NCBI GenBank assembly: GCA_024405645.1
Contig: JAKSOJ010000058.1
Coordinates: 1-7,176 of the forward strand
Origin: Phascolarctobacterium sp.
GTDB taxonomy: Bacteria > Bacillota > Negativicutes > Acidaminococcales > Acidaminococcaceae
Direction: 5' to 3'
DNA: 7,176 bases
Positions 6,016 to 7,176 of this stretch are shown here, piece after piece. Made by a program: the position numbers and the translations under genes. Every line of letters starts with the position of its first letter. Position 1 is the first letter of the stretch. Under the pieces are notes generated by a model. That model was not told the DNA's origin, searched no databases, and worked only from the letters and a program-made list of their open reading frames with translations.

Positions 6016-6792
6016 ATGTCAACTGTATTAGAAAGAATGAAGAAAATTAATATTCCGTTTTTTAAATCCGATATTATGGATTACAACGAATTAGCTAAAT
6101 TATTAGCTGAAGTTGTAGATGCAAATATTTATATTTTAAGATGCGACGGAAATGTCCTGGGTACATGCACGCTTCCTAGCATGGAATGTGAACATATGGA
6201 GTCTTTAATATCTAGACGTGAAGAAGAAAAGACTATGGAATATTTCAGGTTTTCCCCTGTCAGAGACGCTGTGATTAATTTGCACTATACTGACGAAATT
6301 TGTGTTGTAGATAAAACTACTAAATGCAACAAGGGTGAAAGAGTTCGCTGCATGTGGCCAATCTACGTTCATGGCGAATATCGTGGTGTTTTCGTTGTAA
6401 CACGTATGGGTAGTGAAGACTTTAGCGAAGATGACATTATCGTTTGTGAACATGCGATTACCTGCGTTAGCCTTGTTGCAATGCATGTAACTGAAAAAGA
6501 AGAAGCAGAAGCTGAACGTAAACGTCAAATGGTTCGTATGGGTTTTGACACACTTTCTTATTCTGAGATGGAAGCCATTGGCCATGTCTTGATGTCTATG
6601 GATAGAAAAGAAGGTTTGCTGGTTGCTTCTAAAATTGCTGACGAAGCAGGTATTACTCGTAGTGTAATTGTAAATGCGCTTCGTAAGCTTGAATCAGCTG
6701 GACTTATTGCAACTCGTTCTTTGGGTATGAAAGGTACTTTTATTAAAGTTAAAAATGAGTTTATTTTTGACGAACTGAAAGTAACAAAATAA
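6016..6792 (+). CDS. codY: GTP-sensing, branched-chain amino acid-responsive global regulator CodY
   Basis: CodY is a dimeric DNA-binding repressor that is active when branched-chain amino acids and, in many species, GTP are plentiful; it controls amino acid uptake and synthesis, carbon flow and often virulence. The 258 residues match the family length (259 in Bacillus). The first half, about 1-155, is a GAF-type ligand domain, diverged and holding eight cysteines (43, 51, 58, 96, 104, 112, 144, 150). A helical linker rich in E, K and R follows (about 158-172). The C-terminal winged helix is almost identical to Bacillus CodY: LSYSEMEAI, then GLLVASKIADEAGITRSV and VIVNALRKLESAG through SLGMKGTFIKV (about 180-245), including the recognition helix. 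ATG 6010 would add two residues but is only two bases from AGGAG, so 6016 is preferred. It is apparently co-transcribed with xerC and is followed by a terminator at 6854-6895. Confidence 0.96.
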   Translation: MSTVLERMKKINIPFFKSDIMDYNELAKLLAEVVDANIYILRCDGNVLGTCTLPSMECEHMESLISRREEEKTMEYFRFSPVRDAVINLHYTDEICVVDKTTKCNKGERVRCMWPIYVHGEYRGVFVVTRMGSEDFSEDDIIVCEHAITCVSLVAMHVTEKEEAEAERKRQMVRMGFDTLSYSEMEAIGHVLMSMDRKEGLLVASKIADEAGITRSVIVNALRKLESAGLIATRSLGMKGTFIKVKNEFIFDELKVTK

Positions 6793-6802
6793 GTTTTGTT
6801 TT
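6783..6802 (+). other. AT-rich hairpin across the codY stop codon
   Basis: AACAAAA (6783-6789) pairs with TTTTGTT (6794-6800); the loop TAAG contains the TAA stop at 6790-6792, and two further Ts follow. The stem has only two G-C pairs, so it is at best an auxiliary terminator before the stronger one at 6854-6895. Confidence 0.25.
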
Positions 6803-6853
6803 AGGCATTGTTGAAAAACTGAAAAAATTTCAAAAATGTTAATAATTTTACAT

Positions 6854-6895
6854 AAAAAATGTCAATGAAGCGTGTTGTTTTATTGACATTTTTTT
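6854..6895 (+). terminator. intrinsic terminator after codY, likely bidirectional
   Basis: AAAAAATGTCAAT (6854-6866) is a perfect 13-bp complement of ATTGACATTTTTT (6882-6894), with a 15-base loop. The T-run at 6889-6895 is on the + side and the A-run at 6854-6859 would provide a T-run on the other strand. The 3' arm contains TTGACA, the -35 box of the next promoter. Confidence 0.65.
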
Positions 6896-6911
6896 GTGTA
6901 CTTAATATAAT
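6883..6911 (+). promoter_or_regulatory. consensus sigma-A-type promoter of the lysine riboswitch transcript
   Basis: TTGACA (6883-6888), a 17-base spacer and TATAAT (6906-6911) give a perfect match in both hexamers. Transcription would start near 6918, some 13-16 bases before the riboswitch P1 stem. With such a strong promoter, control of the downstream gene would rest mainly on the riboswitch. Confidence 0.85.
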
Positions 6912-6930
6912 ATAGTGTAACATAAAATTG

Positions 6931-7090
6931 TCAGGTAGAGGAGCGGAACGCAAGAGTAGTTTGTGGAGTGGCAGCGAGGAAGCAAGCGAAAGGGCTAACG
7001 CCGAAGTTTAGAGTCAGGCATGGCTTTAAGCTGGTCCCTTTGTAAATAGCAAATGGACTGTCGTTACATTTGTAGCGGAGCGCTATCACA
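6931..7090 (+). ncRNA. lysine riboswitch aptamer (L box)
   Basis: The segment follows the L-box consensus. The P1 strand GGTAG (6934-6938) is followed by AGG, then GCGGAACGCAAGAGTAGT of the P2/loop-E region, GGAG, and GAAAGGG with the core GCCGAAG at 7000-7006. The P3 arm (11 paired bases, AGTTTAGAGTC with GGCTTTAAGCT) follows, then CTGG, a P4 arm (GTCC with GGAC), ACTGTCGT, a short P5 (CGTTAC with GTAGCG) and GGAG before the closing P1 strand CTATC (7083-7087). Lysine riboswitches shut off lysine biosynthesis or uptake genes, such as lysC, dapA, lysA or a lysine transporter, when lysine is abundant. The regulated gene is downstream of the window, so its identity cannot be stated. Confidence 0.93.
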
Positions 7091-7120
7091 GCTTTTGAAA
7101 ATTTTTATTTTTGTAAATGA

Positions 7121-7160
7121 CAGGGGTTGGAGATAGTACTTCAACCTCTGATTTTGTGTG
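7121..7160 (+). terminator. lysine riboswitch expression-platform terminator
   Basis: Bases 7121-7132 pair with 7139-7150 (12 pairs, two of them G-U) around the loop ATAGTA, followed by the T-rich ATTTTGTGTG. GATAG at 7132-7136, at the top of the left arm and in the loop, is complementary to the 3' P1 strand CTATC (7083-7087). P1 formation with lysine would free this hairpin to terminate, while the alternative pairing would act as an antiterminator. The T-run is imperfect. Confidence 0.7.
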
Positions 7161-7176
7161 TAAATTTGTTTTAAAT

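Noticed and set aside
6205..6585. 126-codon minus-strand open frame inside codY
   Set aside because: It is antisense to codY; its phenylalanine-rich stretches simply mirror the Glu/Lys codons of the CodY linker.
6811..6833. Possible CodY box or hairpin after codY (TTGAAA/TTTCAA)
   Set aside because: The stem has only six base pairs with an 11-base loop, and no 15-mer here approaches the CodY consensus well; it is probably AT-rich background.
1..7176. CRISPR array, insertion sequence, prophage or defence system
   Set aside because: No direct repeats with regular spacers, no transposase and no phage genes are visible. The only recombinase, XerC, is the conserved housekeeping copy in its usual neighbourhood.

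Overview
The window reads as a housekeeping segment of a low-GC (roughly 40% by eye) Gram-positive-type chromosome, phylum Bacillota. The main evidence is codY, a regulator confined essentially to that phylum, sitting downstream of trmFO and xerC in the same order as the Bacillus codV-codY region. Other support comes from strong AGGAG ribosome binding sites, intrinsic terminators and a lysine riboswitch. The eight cysteines in the CodY sensor half and the dprA-topA-trmFO-xerC-codY order would fit an anaerobic lineage such as Negativicutes or Clostridia. That placement is inference; no rRNA is present to settle it.

Layout, all genes on the + strand: the last codons of an upstream gene (to 74); a short terminator overlapping a promoter (83-115); dprA (198-1349); topA (1359-3554), translationally coupled to dprA; a 99-base gap with a GC-rich hairpin; trmFO (3654-4967); a 124-base AT-rich gap with an AT palindrome (4971-4995) and a 19-bp hairpin ending in a T-run (5031-5076); xerC (5092-6000); codY (start placed at 6016, end 6792); a terminator (6854-6895) whose 3' arm contains the -35 box of a strong promoter (6883-6911); and a lysine riboswitch aptamer (about 6931-7090) with its own expression-platform terminator (7121-7160). 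The riboswitch-controlled gene lies beyond the window.

Functionally this is a DNA-maintenance and growth-control block: DprA (loading of RecA on incoming ssDNA), TopA (relief of negative supercoils), TrmFO (tRNA U54 methylation), XerC (chromosome dimer resolution) and CodY (global nutritional repressor sensing branched-chain amino acids and GTP). The lysine riboswitch adds a second amino-acid-responsive switch directly after codY.

I see no clearly undescribed system. The points most worth a second look are: the absence of hslV and hslU from the xerC-codY junction, where Bacillus has them; an in-frame TAG that seems to shorten the basic tail of TopA by eight codons; the 19-bp hairpin just upstream of xerC; promoter boxes folded into terminators at two places; and the cysteine-rich, diverged sensor half of CodY.
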